Assembly: GCA_015058405.1 (NCBI GenBank)
Contig: SVCL01000139.1
Coordinates: 1 to 43,644 of the forward strand
Direction: 5' to 3'
Source of the DNA: Clostridium sp.
GTDB lineage: Bacteria; Bacillota; Clostridia; Clostridiales; Clostridiaceae
DNA: 43,644 bases
The notes beneath the pieces are model-generated. The model saw only the letters and a list, made by a program, of their open reading frames with translations, had not been told where the DNA came from and made no database searches. This document shows, piece after piece, positions 7,521 through 15,602 of the stretch. The position numbers and the translations under genes are program-made. Each line of letters begins with the position of its first letter. Position 1 is the first letter of the stretch.

Positions 7521-8618
7521 CTACTTAACTGAACTTAAAGCATCCTTAAGTAATTCTAAATAGGCATCTGTTATCTTTCCTTCCTCTGCTGGAGTACCTA
7601 TTTGTAACTTACCAATTACCTTTCCTGTTTTATCAACAAAGAATGTTGTTGGATATCCTTTAACATAATCTATTACTTTTTCTTGTAATTCATCATTAGA
7701 ATTTATTGTCTTAAATTTAGCACCAGTTTGACTTAATAAATTCTTAGCTTCTTCCTTTTTTGTAGTACCATCTGTACAAATTGTTATTATGTTAGTCTTT
7801 TCAGGTAATTTTTCATATAACTTTTCTATTTCTGGCATTTCAGAAACACAGTATTTACACCATGTAGCCCATACATTAACCATAGTCACATCATAATCTT
7901 TAAGGATATCTTGATTTATTTCATTTCCATCTAAATCAGTAGTTTTGAAACTTTCCATACTTACCTTAAAATCATCCATTGGATCAGTTGGTGGGAAAAG
8001 TATAACACTTTCTCTTACTTCTTTAATTGTAGCCATTAATTTTTGTATATCTGCTTTATCATCTTCTGAAAAACCTTCTGATGGAACTTCATCATTATAA
8101 GCAAAATAGAATGTGTTTTTATCTACCTTTCCTATCTCTTCATTATTCTTAAAATCAGCCTTATATTCTTCAGCATCTTTTACTGTTTCTTCTTCATCTT
8201 CATTTACACGATAAATAGCAAAAACATTAAACACACTTGCATTAGCTGCTTTTTTTATTGCTTTCACTTCATCTTCTGACATTTTATCTTTATCAATAGA
8301 ATTTACTTTATCTACTTGCTCCTTTGGCATGTACATAATGTAATATGCTTCTGGATCTAAAGGATACTTCTTTATACCATCTTGACTTTTTACATCTTGC
8401 CAATTTGCTGGAGTTTGAAAAGCAAAACCACTTGTTTTACAAAGGATAACATCCTCATTATCTTTAACTGTTACTTCTTTACCTTTTACATTTTCCATTT
8501 TTTCTTCATCATACTTTTCGTTATAAACAACACCATTAGCATCTTTCTTACTACTACTGCAACTTACCATTACCCCCATTAATAATGTTGCTAGTAATAA
8601 ACTTACTACCTTTTTCAT
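7521..8618 (-). CDS. Thioredoxin-like (TlpA/ResA-type) lipoprotein
   Basis: This is a 365-residue lipoprotein: signal peptide with lipobox VMVSC at residue 20, then an unrecognised N-terminal region of about 190 residues (Asp/Glu/Lys-rich). A C-terminal thioredoxin domain follows, with VNVWATWCKYCVSEMPEIEK holding the CKYC active site and a cis-proline segment GYPTTFFVDKTGKVIG. It should act on the outer face of the membrane as a thiol-disulfide reductase. GGGGGATAGTAA precedes the ATG. It is first in the operon with the CXXC micro-protein and the 4Fe-4S membrane protein. No CcdA/DsbD-type partner lies in the window, so the iron-sulfur protein is the likely electron source. What the long N-terminal region does is unknown. 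Confidence 0.88.
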   Translation of the reverse strand: MKKVVSLLLATLLMGVMVSCSSSKKDANGVVYNEKYDEEKMENVKGKEVTVKDNEDVILCKTSGFAFQTPANWQDVKSQDGIKKYPLDPEAYYIMYMPKEQVDKVNSIDKDKMSEDEVKAIKKAANASVFNVFAIYRVNEDEEETVKDAEEYKADFKNNEEIGKVDKNTFYFAYNDEVPSEGFSEDDKADIQKLMATIKEVRESVILFPPTDPMDDFKVSMESFKTTDLDGNEINQDILKDYDVTMVNVWATWCKYCVSEMPEIEKLYEKLPEKTNIITICTDGTTKKEEAKNLLSQTGAKFKTINSNDELQEKVIDYVKGYPTTFFVDKTGKVIGKLQIGTPAEEGKITDAYLELLKDALSSVK

Positions 8619-8784
8619 TTACTATCCCCCAATTCATAAAGCATTTAAAAACATCACCAGCGACTTTTTCTTGTAATTATACCAATTTTATACTAATTCT
8701 TCAAACATATTTTATCGTTTTTCTTATGTAAACATTTTAATCCTTTGAAATGCTTAGATTTTTTTGAATTTCTTATAAAATATT

Positions 8785-8832
8785 AAAAAAATAAGGTTAG
8801 AAGGTTAATTTCCCTTCAGAACCTTATTTTTT
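8785..8832. terminator. Bidirectional terminator
   Basis: AAAAAATAAGGTT pairs with AACCTTATTTTTT around a second AAGG/CCTT stem. It lies downstream (minus strand) of the VOC remnant and upstream of the thioredoxin operon. I see no gene in the 8619-8784 stretch, which must hold that operon's promoter. Confidence 0.8.
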
Positions 8833-8872
8833 AATACTTAGTAAACCAATACTATTGCTCAGTTATTTCTAT

Positions 8873-9022
8873 TTAATTATTTTCTGGACCTAAAATACAA
8901 CTTTCATAATATCCATCCCCTGTAGTTCTTGGACCGCTTAATACTTCATATCCAGCTTCATTTAAGCTCTTTGTAAGGCTATCAACCTTCTCATTACTTC
9001 CAACACTAAAGGCTAAATAAAT
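8873..9022 (-). pseudogene. VOC/glyoxalase-family protein, C-terminal remnant
   Basis: About 49 codons remain, with the C-terminal pattern [43 protein letters not shown] and stop. This is the last beta-alpha-beta-beta unit of glyoxalase/bleomycin-resistance-type VOC proteins. No start codon, ribosome-binding site or N-terminal half is present, and the frame opens only 20 bases after the flavodoxin remnant's stop. It is a decayed gene with no likely product. Confidence 0.8.
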
Positions 9023-9043
9023 AATACTCAAAATATTTTTTCT

Positions 9044-9331
9044 TTATTGTAACCATCTTACAATTGTTAATTCTGCCTTATCTACTCTACTTCCATGAAT
9101 AGATAAACTTTTGGAAAGGTTAGAATTAGGACAAATCTTTTTAATATCTTCCTCACTATTTCCCATACCACTTCCTTCATGAGTACAAAATGGTTTAATA
9201 GTTTTTCCTTTAAAATTAAAATGTTCTAGAAAAGAAAATACAGCAATAACTTTCGCTGCTTTTTCAGTATTTCCAACCTTTACATAACTGTATGAGCCCC
9301 TTAAATAATTTTCATCGTATAATTCAATAAA
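9044..9331 (-). pseudogene. Flavodoxin-family remnant with internal deletion
   Basis: An open frame without a start codon reads RGSYSYVKVGNTEKAAKVIA, resembling the GNTEKVAKIIA phosphate loop of flavodoxins. It runs directly into FLEHFNFKGKTIKPFCTHEG, SGMGNSEEDIKKICP and a C-terminal KAELTIVRWLQ. The last three are the C-terminal third of clostridial flavodoxin-like proteins. Roughly the middle hundred residues are missing. The frame begins inside the T-run of the xylanase terminator, so the upstream part is lost. The C-terminal match is good; the N-terminal match is tentative. Confidence 0.7.
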
Positions 9332-9384
9332 AAATATAGGATAAGTTATTAGCTTTTAATATGACTTTCACTTATCCTATATTT
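9332..9384 (-). terminator. Terminator of the xylanase gene
   Basis: AAATATAGGATAAG pairs perfectly with CTTATCCTATATTT across a 25-base loop, with a U-run on the minus strand. It lies 70 bases past the xylanase stop and closes the xylan locus. Confidence 0.75.
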
Positions 9385-9453
9385 ATTTAATATTAATAAA
9401 TAATATCTATCTAGTATGTAGGTAGAAATTTATTTTAATATTTTTTTAAAATC

Positions 9454-10080
9454 CTACCAAACAGTTACATTAGCATAACCACTGCTTTGATATCCCTCTA
9501 CGCATAGTGCTTGATAAGACCAGTTACTTCCTAAATTCATTCCACAATTTCTCCATGCATTAACATGGTTTCCAAATGTTATTTTAGAATTTCCACCAGT
9601 AGGTTTACTTGATTGTCTAACACTCCAATATTGTTGGAATGTTTGAGTACCATCAATTGAAGGTTGATTGTATCTCATGGTAGTATATATATCATAATTA
9701 GCACCATCACTATAAACTCTTCCTTTGTATTGTCCTGTAGGTCTATAAGTTCCCCATGAATCAACTATATAGTACTCTATAAGTGAATTTCTTGTCCAAC
9801 CATAAAGTGATAAGTATCCATTACCTTGTGGATTAAATGCTCCTGCATTATAATTTACAACTCTATTTGGACTTCCATAATTCCATCCTTTTCCTACTAC
9901 AAAGTTTCCACAATTTGACCATGAAACACTATAGTTACCACCAGAACCGTTAGTTGCGTTTACACGTCCTCCTCCGTCAGTCCAATTTTGCCAATAGTCA
10001 ATTGCTGATGCTTGAACTCCAGTAAAAGCAATTACCCCTGCACATATAATTCCTAATAGCTTATTTTTTAATTTTAACAT
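9454..10080 (-). CDS. Secreted endo-1,4-beta-xylanase, GH11
   Basis: The protein has 208 residues: signal peptide ([19 protein letters not shown]), then a single GH11 jelly-roll of about 180 residues with no carbohydrate-binding or dockerin module. Family landmarks in order are [10 protein letters not shown], the strand [31 protein letters not shown] with the nucleophile glutamate, [20 protein letters not shown], and [18 protein letters not shown] with the acid/base glutamate. It hydrolyses internal xylan bonds outside the cell. The start ATG follows AGGGGGAATTAATT. It lies at the distal end of the same-strand cluster encoding a deacetylase, sugar transporter and GH3 enzyme, so it supplies xylo-oligosaccharides to them. 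A separate promoter in the 70-base gap upstream is possible. Confidence 0.95.
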   Translation of the reverse strand: MLKLKNKLLGIICAGVIAFTGVQASAIDYWQNWTDGGGRVNATNGSGGNYSVSWSNCGNFVVGKGWNYGSPNRVVNYNAGAFNPQGNGYLSLYGWTRNSLIEYYIVDSWGTYRPTGQYKGRVYSDGANYDIYTTMRYNQPSIDGTQTFQQYWSVRQSSKPTGGNSKITFGNHVNAWRNCGMNLGSNWSYQALCVEGYQSSGYANVTVW

Positions 10081-10150
10081 AATTAATTCCCCCTAATACC
10101 ATATTAATTACTACCTACACACTACTTAAATATCATTTTCTATAAAATTA

Positions 10151-11008
10151 TTATTTATTTTTACAAATTCTAAATCCTTGATCACTTCCCATACCATTGG
10201 GCTCAAATTTTCCTCTATAGTAACTTTCACAAGCTCTTGCATCACCAATGAAACCACCACCTTTCCAGACTTTATAAAATCCATCAGGTGCTTCTGCATC
10301 ACGATACCAATCAAAACACCATTCTCTAACATTTCCTGACATATCGTATAACCCAATTTCATTAGACTGCTTTGCCCCAACATCTTTTGTCTTGTTATTA
10401 TTTTTCTCTATATTTGCCCAGTTCCAATCTCCTGTTAATTCATTATCTCCAGCATTCTTCCAATACCAAGCTACATCTTCTATATTGCTACTTCCACTAT
10501 AATCAAAACTTTTACTGTTATTCCCCCCCTCAGCTGCATATTCCCATTCTAATTCTGTTGGTAATCTATATCCATCTGCATCTTCATTAATAGTTACTGA
10601 CCACTTTTGCTCATCATACTGACAAGTATTTTTTCTATCCTTCTTATTTTTATCTATATTGTAATAAGGCTTTAACTCTTCTTTTTCACTTCTCTTATTA
10701 CAATATTCAATGCAGTCATACCAACTTACCATTTCTACTGGAAGATTATCACCCTTAAACTTTGAAGGATTATTATCCATTACTTCATTCCATTCTTTTT
10801 GAGTAACTTCATACTTGCCTATATAAAAATCTGATATTTCTTTATTACTTGAAGCATAACGTGACTTTTCATTCTTTATACTTCCTCCCTTAACTAATAC
10901 CATATTATCTATACTTTTGGATATTTTCTTATCATCTTCACTTTTATTAGAACAACCACATAACAAAGATACAAATAACGTTAAAATTAAAGAAATTATC
11001 TTTTTCAT
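10151..11008 (-). CDS. SUMF1/FGE-domain lipoprotein
   Basis: This is a 285-residue lipoprotein (lipobox LLCGC at residue 19) with one formylglycine-generating-enzyme-type (SUMF1, C-type-lectin fold) domain: NMVLVKGGSI, YIGKYEVTQKEWNEVM, PVEMVSWYDCIEYCNKRS, GYRLPTELEWEYAAEGG, IGLYDMSGNVREWCFDW and a terminal QGFRICKN. The conserved copper/catalytic cysteine pair of true FGE, expected in the region before the terminal GFR, is not there: the region reads ARACESYYRGKFEPNG. No sulfatase gene is in the window. A binding or structural role at the cell surface is more likely than formylglycine formation. AAGGAGGTG precedes the ATG. It lies between the deacetylase and the xylanase on the same strand. 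Confidence 0.85.
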   Translation of the reverse strand: MKKIISLILTLFVSLLCGCSNKSEDDKKISKSIDNMVLVKGGSIKNEKSRYASSNKEISDFYIGKYEVTQKEWNEVMDNNPSKFKGDNLPVEMVSWYDCIEYCNKRSEKEELKPYYNIDKNKKDRKNTCQYDEQKWSVTINEDADGYRLPTELEWEYAAEGGNNSKSFDYSGSSNIEDVAWYWKNAGDNELTGDWNWANIEKNNNKTKDVGAKQSNEIGLYDMSGNVREWCFDWYRDAEAPDGFYKVWKGGGFIGDARACESYYRGKFEPNGMGSDQGFRICKNK

Positions 11009-11046
11009 TCCCAGTTCACCTCCTTATAACTATATTTTTTTAATAA

Positions 11047-11086
11047 AAGAGACTATTTCACTAAGTGTTTAACGAAATAGTCTCTT
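11047..11086 (-). terminator. Terminator downstream of the CE4 deacetylase gene
   Basis: AAGAGACTATTTC pairs perfectly with GAAATAGTCTCTT over a 14-base loop, followed on the minus strand by a U-rich tract. It separates the deacetylase gene from the SUMF1 lipoprotein gene, so the latter needs readthrough or its own promoter. Confidence 0.85.
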
Positions 11087-11174
11087 AACTTACTTAAAAA
11101 TATTTATTCTATATTTCTAAGTAATTTTATTATCTATTGTTTTTCAATAACTTATTTTATATAACAAATTATTT

Positions 11175-11942
11175 TTATCTAAAGCTGTTATATACTTGAC
11201 CTTTTTGAAGATTACGTCCCTTCATAGCTGCTAATTCTGATACTGATACTATTTGGAATCCTCTATTTAATAACTCAGGAACCATAGTTTCAACTGCTTG
11301 TGCTGTTGCAGCATATGTTTCATGCATTAAAAGAATATCTCCATCTCTAACTTGTCTTAATTTATTTACGATTGATTGATAATTTCCATTATTCCAATCA
11401 CCTGTATCTAAACTACATGTAATCATAGGTACATTTACATTTTGACTTACTGTATAATTAGTAGCTAAATAAGGTGGTCTTACAAGGAATGAATGTAATC
11501 CTGTAATTTGTTGTAATTTTGATCTACATTGTTCTATTTCATTTTGTATTTGCCATGAACCAAGCTTAGTTAAATTAGAATGTGTCCATGTATGGTTACC
11601 TATTTCACATCCAATATAATTAGCATATCCAACTTCATCTTTATTAGAATTATTTATTTTATTTCCCCAATAAAAGAATGTAGCATGTTGGTTATACTTT
11701 TTTAATGTGTTTAATATTCTCATACCTGGTGTATTCCCTTGTGATGAAACTGGTCCATCATCAAAAGCAAATGCAACCATTGGTTTTGACCTATTAATCC
11801 AAGATGTATTTAACTTTTCATATCTCCAGTTTCCGCCTGCTGCTTTAGCACTACAAGTACCAAATGCACCAAATGTACTTAAGCCTACTACTGTAGCTAC
11901 CCCAAAAATAATACTCCTGAATAATTTACTCCTTTTTTTCAT
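11175..11942 (-). CDS. Secreted polysaccharide deacetylase, CE4 (possible acetylxylan esterase)
   Basis: The 255-residue secreted protein has a signal peptide ending near SAKAAGG and then a NodB domain. All five CE4 motifs can be read: FAFDDGP (catalytic base and metal Asp), GNHTWTH (metal histidines), RPPY, the DTGDWN segment, and LLMHE. CE4 enzymes remove acetyl groups from peptidoglycan, chitin or xylan. Location between a xylan transporter and a GH11 xylanase favours acetylxylan esterase activity, which would open acetylated xylan to the xylanase. Peptidoglycan N-deacetylation remains a fair alternative because the motifs do not distinguish them. The strand and direction match the transporter genes, with a 68-base AT-rich gap. 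Confidence 0.85.
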   Translation of the reverse strand: MKKRSKLFRSIIFGVATVVGLSTFGAFGTCSAKAAGGNWRYEKLNTSWINRSKPMVAFAFDDGPVSSQGNTPGMRILNTLKKYNQHATFFYWGNKINNSNKDEVGYANYIGCEIGNHTWTHSNLTKLGSWQIQNEIEQCRSKLQQITGLHSFLVRPPYLATNYTVSQNVNVPMITCSLDTGDWNNGNYQSIVNKLRQVRDGDILLMHETYAATAQAVETMVPELLNRGFQIVSVSELAAMKGRNLQKGQVYNSFR

Positions 11943-12010
11943 ATAAATCTCCCTTTTTTTAATAAATATTATTAATAATTAATTATTAGTTTAATTAATT
12001 AAAAACCCTT

Positions 12011-13027
12011 TTATTTTGTCTCTTTGCTAGAGAATTGACTTTCCTTATTTTCACCGTATTTTACTATCTGATCTGCTTTAACCCATTGTACATCTATTGG
12101 ATAATCATCTTTAACTTCTTTTCCGTCAATCTTCTTGACTAGGACATCAACAATTGTTTTACCAATTGTATATGAATCTTGATCGACAATTCCTGTTATT
12201 AAACCATCCTTAATTCCGTTTTCCCAAGTTGAAGTATAATCAAATCCAAAATGAGATATTTTTCCACTCATACCTTGAGATTTAATTGCCTCCATGACAC
12301 CTGTATCAGGTCCTTCTGAACCTAAAGAGAATACTGCAACCATATCTTGATTAGCAACTATTTGACCTTCTAATTGTTGTTTAGATACTGATGACTTATC
12401 ATCATCTTGAATTGGTTCTAACCATTCAAAGTTTTTAGCCTCAGCTCCCATAACCTTTTCAAAGCCTTTTTTTATCCCTTCTTGTCGATAAGTCATAGTT
12501 GTTTGTGTTAAATTGGTTGACACTAAGGTTATTTTACCATGTTTTACTCCTTTTGTTTTTAATTCTTCTGCACCTTTTTCACCTAATGTTTCACCTGCTG
12601 TGATATTATTAGTTCCTATATATGCTAATCTATTTGACTTTGTTGCAACATCAGCATCAAAAGTAACAACTGGAATTGATGAATCTGCTGCTTCCTTTAC
12701 TTTATTATCAAACATATCTGGATCCATTGGAGCAACAGCTATACCAGCAACCTTTTTCTTAACTGCTTCATCAATAAATCCTAAATGTCTTTCATTCTTT
12801 TGAGCTTCATTTGGTGGAGTAGTCTTAACAACTAAGTCATATCCTAAAGCCTTTGCCTCATCTTCTGCTCCTTTTCTCATAGGTGACCAATATGCTCCAG
12901 TATCACATATTGGAATAAAATAAAGTACCTTTTTACCACTAGAATCAGAACCTCCTGATGTTTCACATCCTACCATTCCCATAGCCATGACTCCTGCTAA
13001 TAATAATGACATAAGTTTCTTTTTCAT
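12011..13027 (-). CDS. Sugar ABC transporter substrate-binding lipoprotein (RbsB/XylF-like)
   Basis: The protein is 338 residues with lipobox GMVGC near residue 21, followed by a periplasmic-binding-protein type 1 fold: VLYFIPICDTGAYWSPMRKG, the hinge AGIAVAPMDPDMFDNKV, PVVTFDADVATKSNRLAYIG, and a C-terminal GIVDQDSYTIGKTIVDVLVK. This is the pentose/hexose-binding group that works with RbsA- and RbsC-type partners encoded just upstream. Xylose or a short xylo-oligosaccharide is the probable ligand given the GH11, GH3 and CE4 neighbours, but the residues alone do not settle it. The start ATG follows AGGGGGAATTAG. Confidence 0.9.
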   Translation of the reverse strand: MKKKLMSLLLAGVMAMGMVGCETSGGSDSSGKKVLYFIPICDTGAYWSPMRKGAEDEAKALGYDLVVKTTPPNEAQKNERHLGFIDEAVKKKVAGIAVAPMDPDMFDNKVKEAADSSIPVVTFDADVATKSNRLAYIGTNNITAGETLGEKGAEELKTKGVKHGKITLVSTNLTQTTMTYRQEGIKKGFEKVMGAEAKNFEWLEPIQDDDKSSVSKQQLEGQIVANQDMVAVFSLGSEGPDTGVMEAIKSQGMSGKISHFGFDYTSTWENGIKDGLITGIVDQDSYTIGKTIVDVLVKKIDGKEVKDDYPIDVQWVKADQIVKYGENKESQFSSKETK

Positions 13028-13069
13028 AATCTAATTCCCCCTATACACTTATTAATGAAAAGTTTATTT

Positions 13070-14062
13070 CTATTTTTTCTTAAATCCGCCTCTTCTGTAG
13101 TAATCAACTACTATAGCAATAATAATTATTGCTCCTGTTACAGCTTGTTGTATAAAGCTATTAACGCCTAATATAGATAATCCATTTTGGAATACTTGTA
13201 TAGTGAATATACCAACCATTGCTCCTCCAATAGTTCCAATACCTCCACCAAATGCAACTCCACCCATAATTGAACCTGCCATTGCATATAATTCTGGTCC
13301 ATTAATTTCACTTGGAGCTCCAACATTTATATTTGACATTAGCAATATTCCTGCTATTGCTGCTAATGTTCCTTCAATAATAAACACTTTAATAATATGC
13401 TTATTTACATTAATACCTGAAAGTCTACTTGCTTCTTTATTAGAACCAATTGCGTAACAATATCTTCCGTATCTTGTATTTTTCATAACGTATGCAAATA
13501 TGATAAATATTACAATGAAAACAACTGTATTACTATGAATTAATGATGTTCCAACTTCAACATTAGATATTTTATATAACCAATTAGGTATACCTTTAAT
13601 ATAAATTCCATTAGTAAGGAATAATATTATTCCTCTTATTAAATAACATGTACCTAAAGTAAGAATGAATGAATCCAACTTGAATTTTGTAATTAAAAAA
13701 CCATTTAAAAGTCCCCATGCTGCTCCTACAAGCAAGGCTGCACCAATACAAATCACAGGATTAAGCCCTTGAACTGATAAATATACTGCTACACATCCTG
13801 AGAAAGCTGCATTAGCTCCCATTGAAAGATCAACATTACCAGTTATAAGTATCATGGCATATATTACTGTCAATATCCCTACTGTTGGAATCTGTTTGAA
13901 AAAGTTAGATATATTAGCAGTTCCCAAAAAGTCTGGACTTAATATTGTAAAACCTACTACAAGTACTACTAAAACCAAATATATAGAATATTTTGTAGCT
14001 ATATCCTTAACGCTTAATTTTTCTTTAGTTACTTCTCCTTTTCTAATAGCTGTATCACTCAT
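13070..14062 (-). CDS. Sugar ABC transporter permease (RbsC/XylH-like)
   Basis: The 330-residue integral membrane protein has 8-10 hydrophobic segments of the BPD_transp_2 family. The family-typical NVDLSMGA sits in the second segment region, and AIGSNKEASRLSGINV is the cytoplasmic loop that contacts the ATPase. A glycine-rich stretch (GGVAFGGGIGTIGGAMVG) follows near the C terminus. It forms the import channel with the RbsA-type ATPase, whose stop codon abuts this gene's start (1-base gap), and it is followed by the binding protein after 42 bases. Confidence 0.92.
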   Translation of the reverse strand: MSDTAIRKGEVTKEKLSVKDIATKYSIYLVLVVLVVGFTILSPDFLGTANISNFFKQIPTVGILTVIYAMILITGNVDLSMGANAAFSGCVAVYLSVQGLNPVICIGAALLVGAAWGLLNGFLITKFKLDSFILTLGTCYLIRGIILFLTNGIYIKGIPNWLYKISNVEVGTSLIHSNTVVFIVIFIIFAYVMKNTRYGRYCYAIGSNKEASRLSGINVNKHIIKVFIIEGTLAAIAGILLMSNINVGAPSEINGPELYAMAGSIMGGVAFGGGIGTIGGAMVGIFTIQVFQNGLSILGVNSFIQQAVTGAIIIIAIVVDYYRRGGFKKK

Positions 14063-14063
14063 A

Positions 14064-15557
14064 CTAATTACCCCCTCCTAAAATCGCTAACTTCATAATT
14101 TCTTCTTGTGTTGCCTTCTCTCTATCAAGTTCTCCTGTAATCTTACCTTCTGACATAACATATATCCTATCAGACATACCTAAAAGCTCAGATAATTCAG
14201 AAGAAATAATAATAACAACTTTTCCTTTTCTGACTAAATCATTCATTATTTCATATATTTCTGCCTTAGTTCCTACATCTATACCTTTAGTTGGTTCATC
14301 AAAAATAAATATATCTGAATTAGAATTTAACCATTTTGCTAAAACTACCTTTTGTTGATTTCCTCCTGAAAGTGTTCCTGCAAAAACATCTAAATTAGCT
14401 ATTTTAATTTCAATAGCATTTTGGAATTTAGATCCTATTTCTCTTAACCTTTTATGATTCAATATAGATGAACCTAAATTAGTTATTGTTATATTATCAA
14501 CTACGCTCATCTGCAAAGCTAATCCTTGATTCTTTCTATCCTCTGTTAATAAACATATTCCATTTTTAACAGCATCAATTGGTGATTTTATAGATATCTC
14601 TTTTCCATTTACTTTGATTTTTCCGCTAGCTATAGGGTCAGCACCAAATATTAATCTCATAAGCTCAGTTCTTCCTGCTCCTACCAAGCCCGCTATACCT
14701 AATATTTCTCCCTTTCTAGCTTTAAAACTTACATTTTTAACTTTATTATTATAATCACATAAGTTTTCAGCTTCTAAAATGTATTCTCCTGGATTAAATA
14801 TTTCTTTAGGAAATAACTCTGTTAAGTTTCTACCAACCATCATTTTTATAAGTTCATTTTCTGTAATTCCAGCCATTTCACATTCATTTATATAAGTCCC
14901 ATCTCTTAATACTGTAGCCCTATCACATATTTCAAAAACTTCTTGTAACCTATGTGATATATAAATTATTGCTACACCATCTTTTTTTAGCTTATTTATA
15001 ACTTTAAATAATATCTCAACATCCTTAGCTGATAACGAAGTTGATGGTTCATCGAAAATTATAATATTAGCATTTAAACTTAAAGCTTTGGCTATCTCTA
15101 CCATTTGCTTTTTAGCTGTAGACAAATCAGAAACTATGTCTTTGGGACTAATATCAACATCAAGTTTGTTTAATAATTCTTCTGTATCAGAATATAATTT
15201 TTGATAATCTACAATTCCTAAAACACTATTTTTATAAGGAAGCTTGCCCATATAAACGTTTTCTGCAACAGATAAAGATTCTGATAGATTTAATTCCTGA
15301 TGCACAAAACCTATTCCTATTTCATCAACTTTCTTAGGTGTAATAATTCCTTGATCTACTCCATTTACTATTATCTGCCCTTCATCTTGTGTGTGTACTC
15401 CGCCCAGTATCTTCATTAGTGTTGACTTTCCAGCACCATTCTCACCAAGAAGTGCATGAACTTCACCTTTTCTAATCTTTAACTGAACTCCTTTTAATGC
15501 ATAAACTCCCGGAAAGCGTTTATGTATATTTTTCATTTCTAAAAATACATTATTCAC
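14064..15557 (-). CDS. Sugar ABC transporter ATP-binding protein (RbsA/XylG-like, duplicated)
   Basis: The 497-residue protein has two fused ATPase domains. The first carries Walker A GENGAGKSTLMKIL, a signature segment DLSTAKKQMVEIAKAL in which the canonical LSGGQ reads LSTAKK, and Walker B IIFDEPST. The second has the degenerate Walker A GLVGAGRTELMRLIFG, the signature LSGGNQQKVVLAKWL, and IFIFDEPTKGIDVG. This arrangement is standard for RbsA, XylG and MglA importers. It lies between the GH3 gene (45-base gap) and the permease (1-base gap). It energises uptake of the sugar bound by the 12011-13027 lipoprotein. Confidence 0.93.
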   Translation of the reverse strand: MNNVFLEMKNIHKRFPGVYALKGVQLKIRKGEVHALLGENGAGKSTLMKILGGVHTQDEGQIIVNGVDQGIITPKKVDEIGIGFVHQELNLSESLSVAENVYMGKLPYKNSVLGIVDYQKLYSDTEELLNKLDVDISPKDIVSDLSTAKKQMVEIAKALSLNANIIIFDEPSTSLSAKDVEILFKVINKLKKDGVAIIYISHRLQEVFEICDRATVLRDGTYINECEMAGITENELIKMMVGRNLTELFPKEIFNPGEYILEAENLCDYNNKVKNVSFKARKGEILGIAGLVGAGRTELMRLIFGADPIASGKIKVNGKEISIKSPIDAVKNGICLLTEDRKNQGLALQMSVVDNITITNLGSSILNHKRLREIGSKFQNAIEIKIANLDVFAGTLSGGNQQKVVLAKWLNSNSDIFIFDEPTKGIDVGTKAEIYEIMNDLVRKGKVVIIISSELSELLGMSDRIYVMSEGKITGELDREKATQEEIMKLAILGGGN

Positions 15558-15602
15558 TTTTTACCCTCCCCTCAAAACCTTTACAAAGAAGCAAATAAAA
15601 TA

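Noticed and set aside
10126..10383. 85-codon minus-strand frame
   Set aside because: It overlaps the SUMF1 lipoprotein gene in another frame, has no family signature and no ribosome-binding site.
11943..12010. Terminator between the binding-protein and deacetylase genes
   Set aside because: The gap is a run of TTAATTAA-type repeats with only weak A/T pairing and no GC stem, so it is not a convincing intrinsic terminator.
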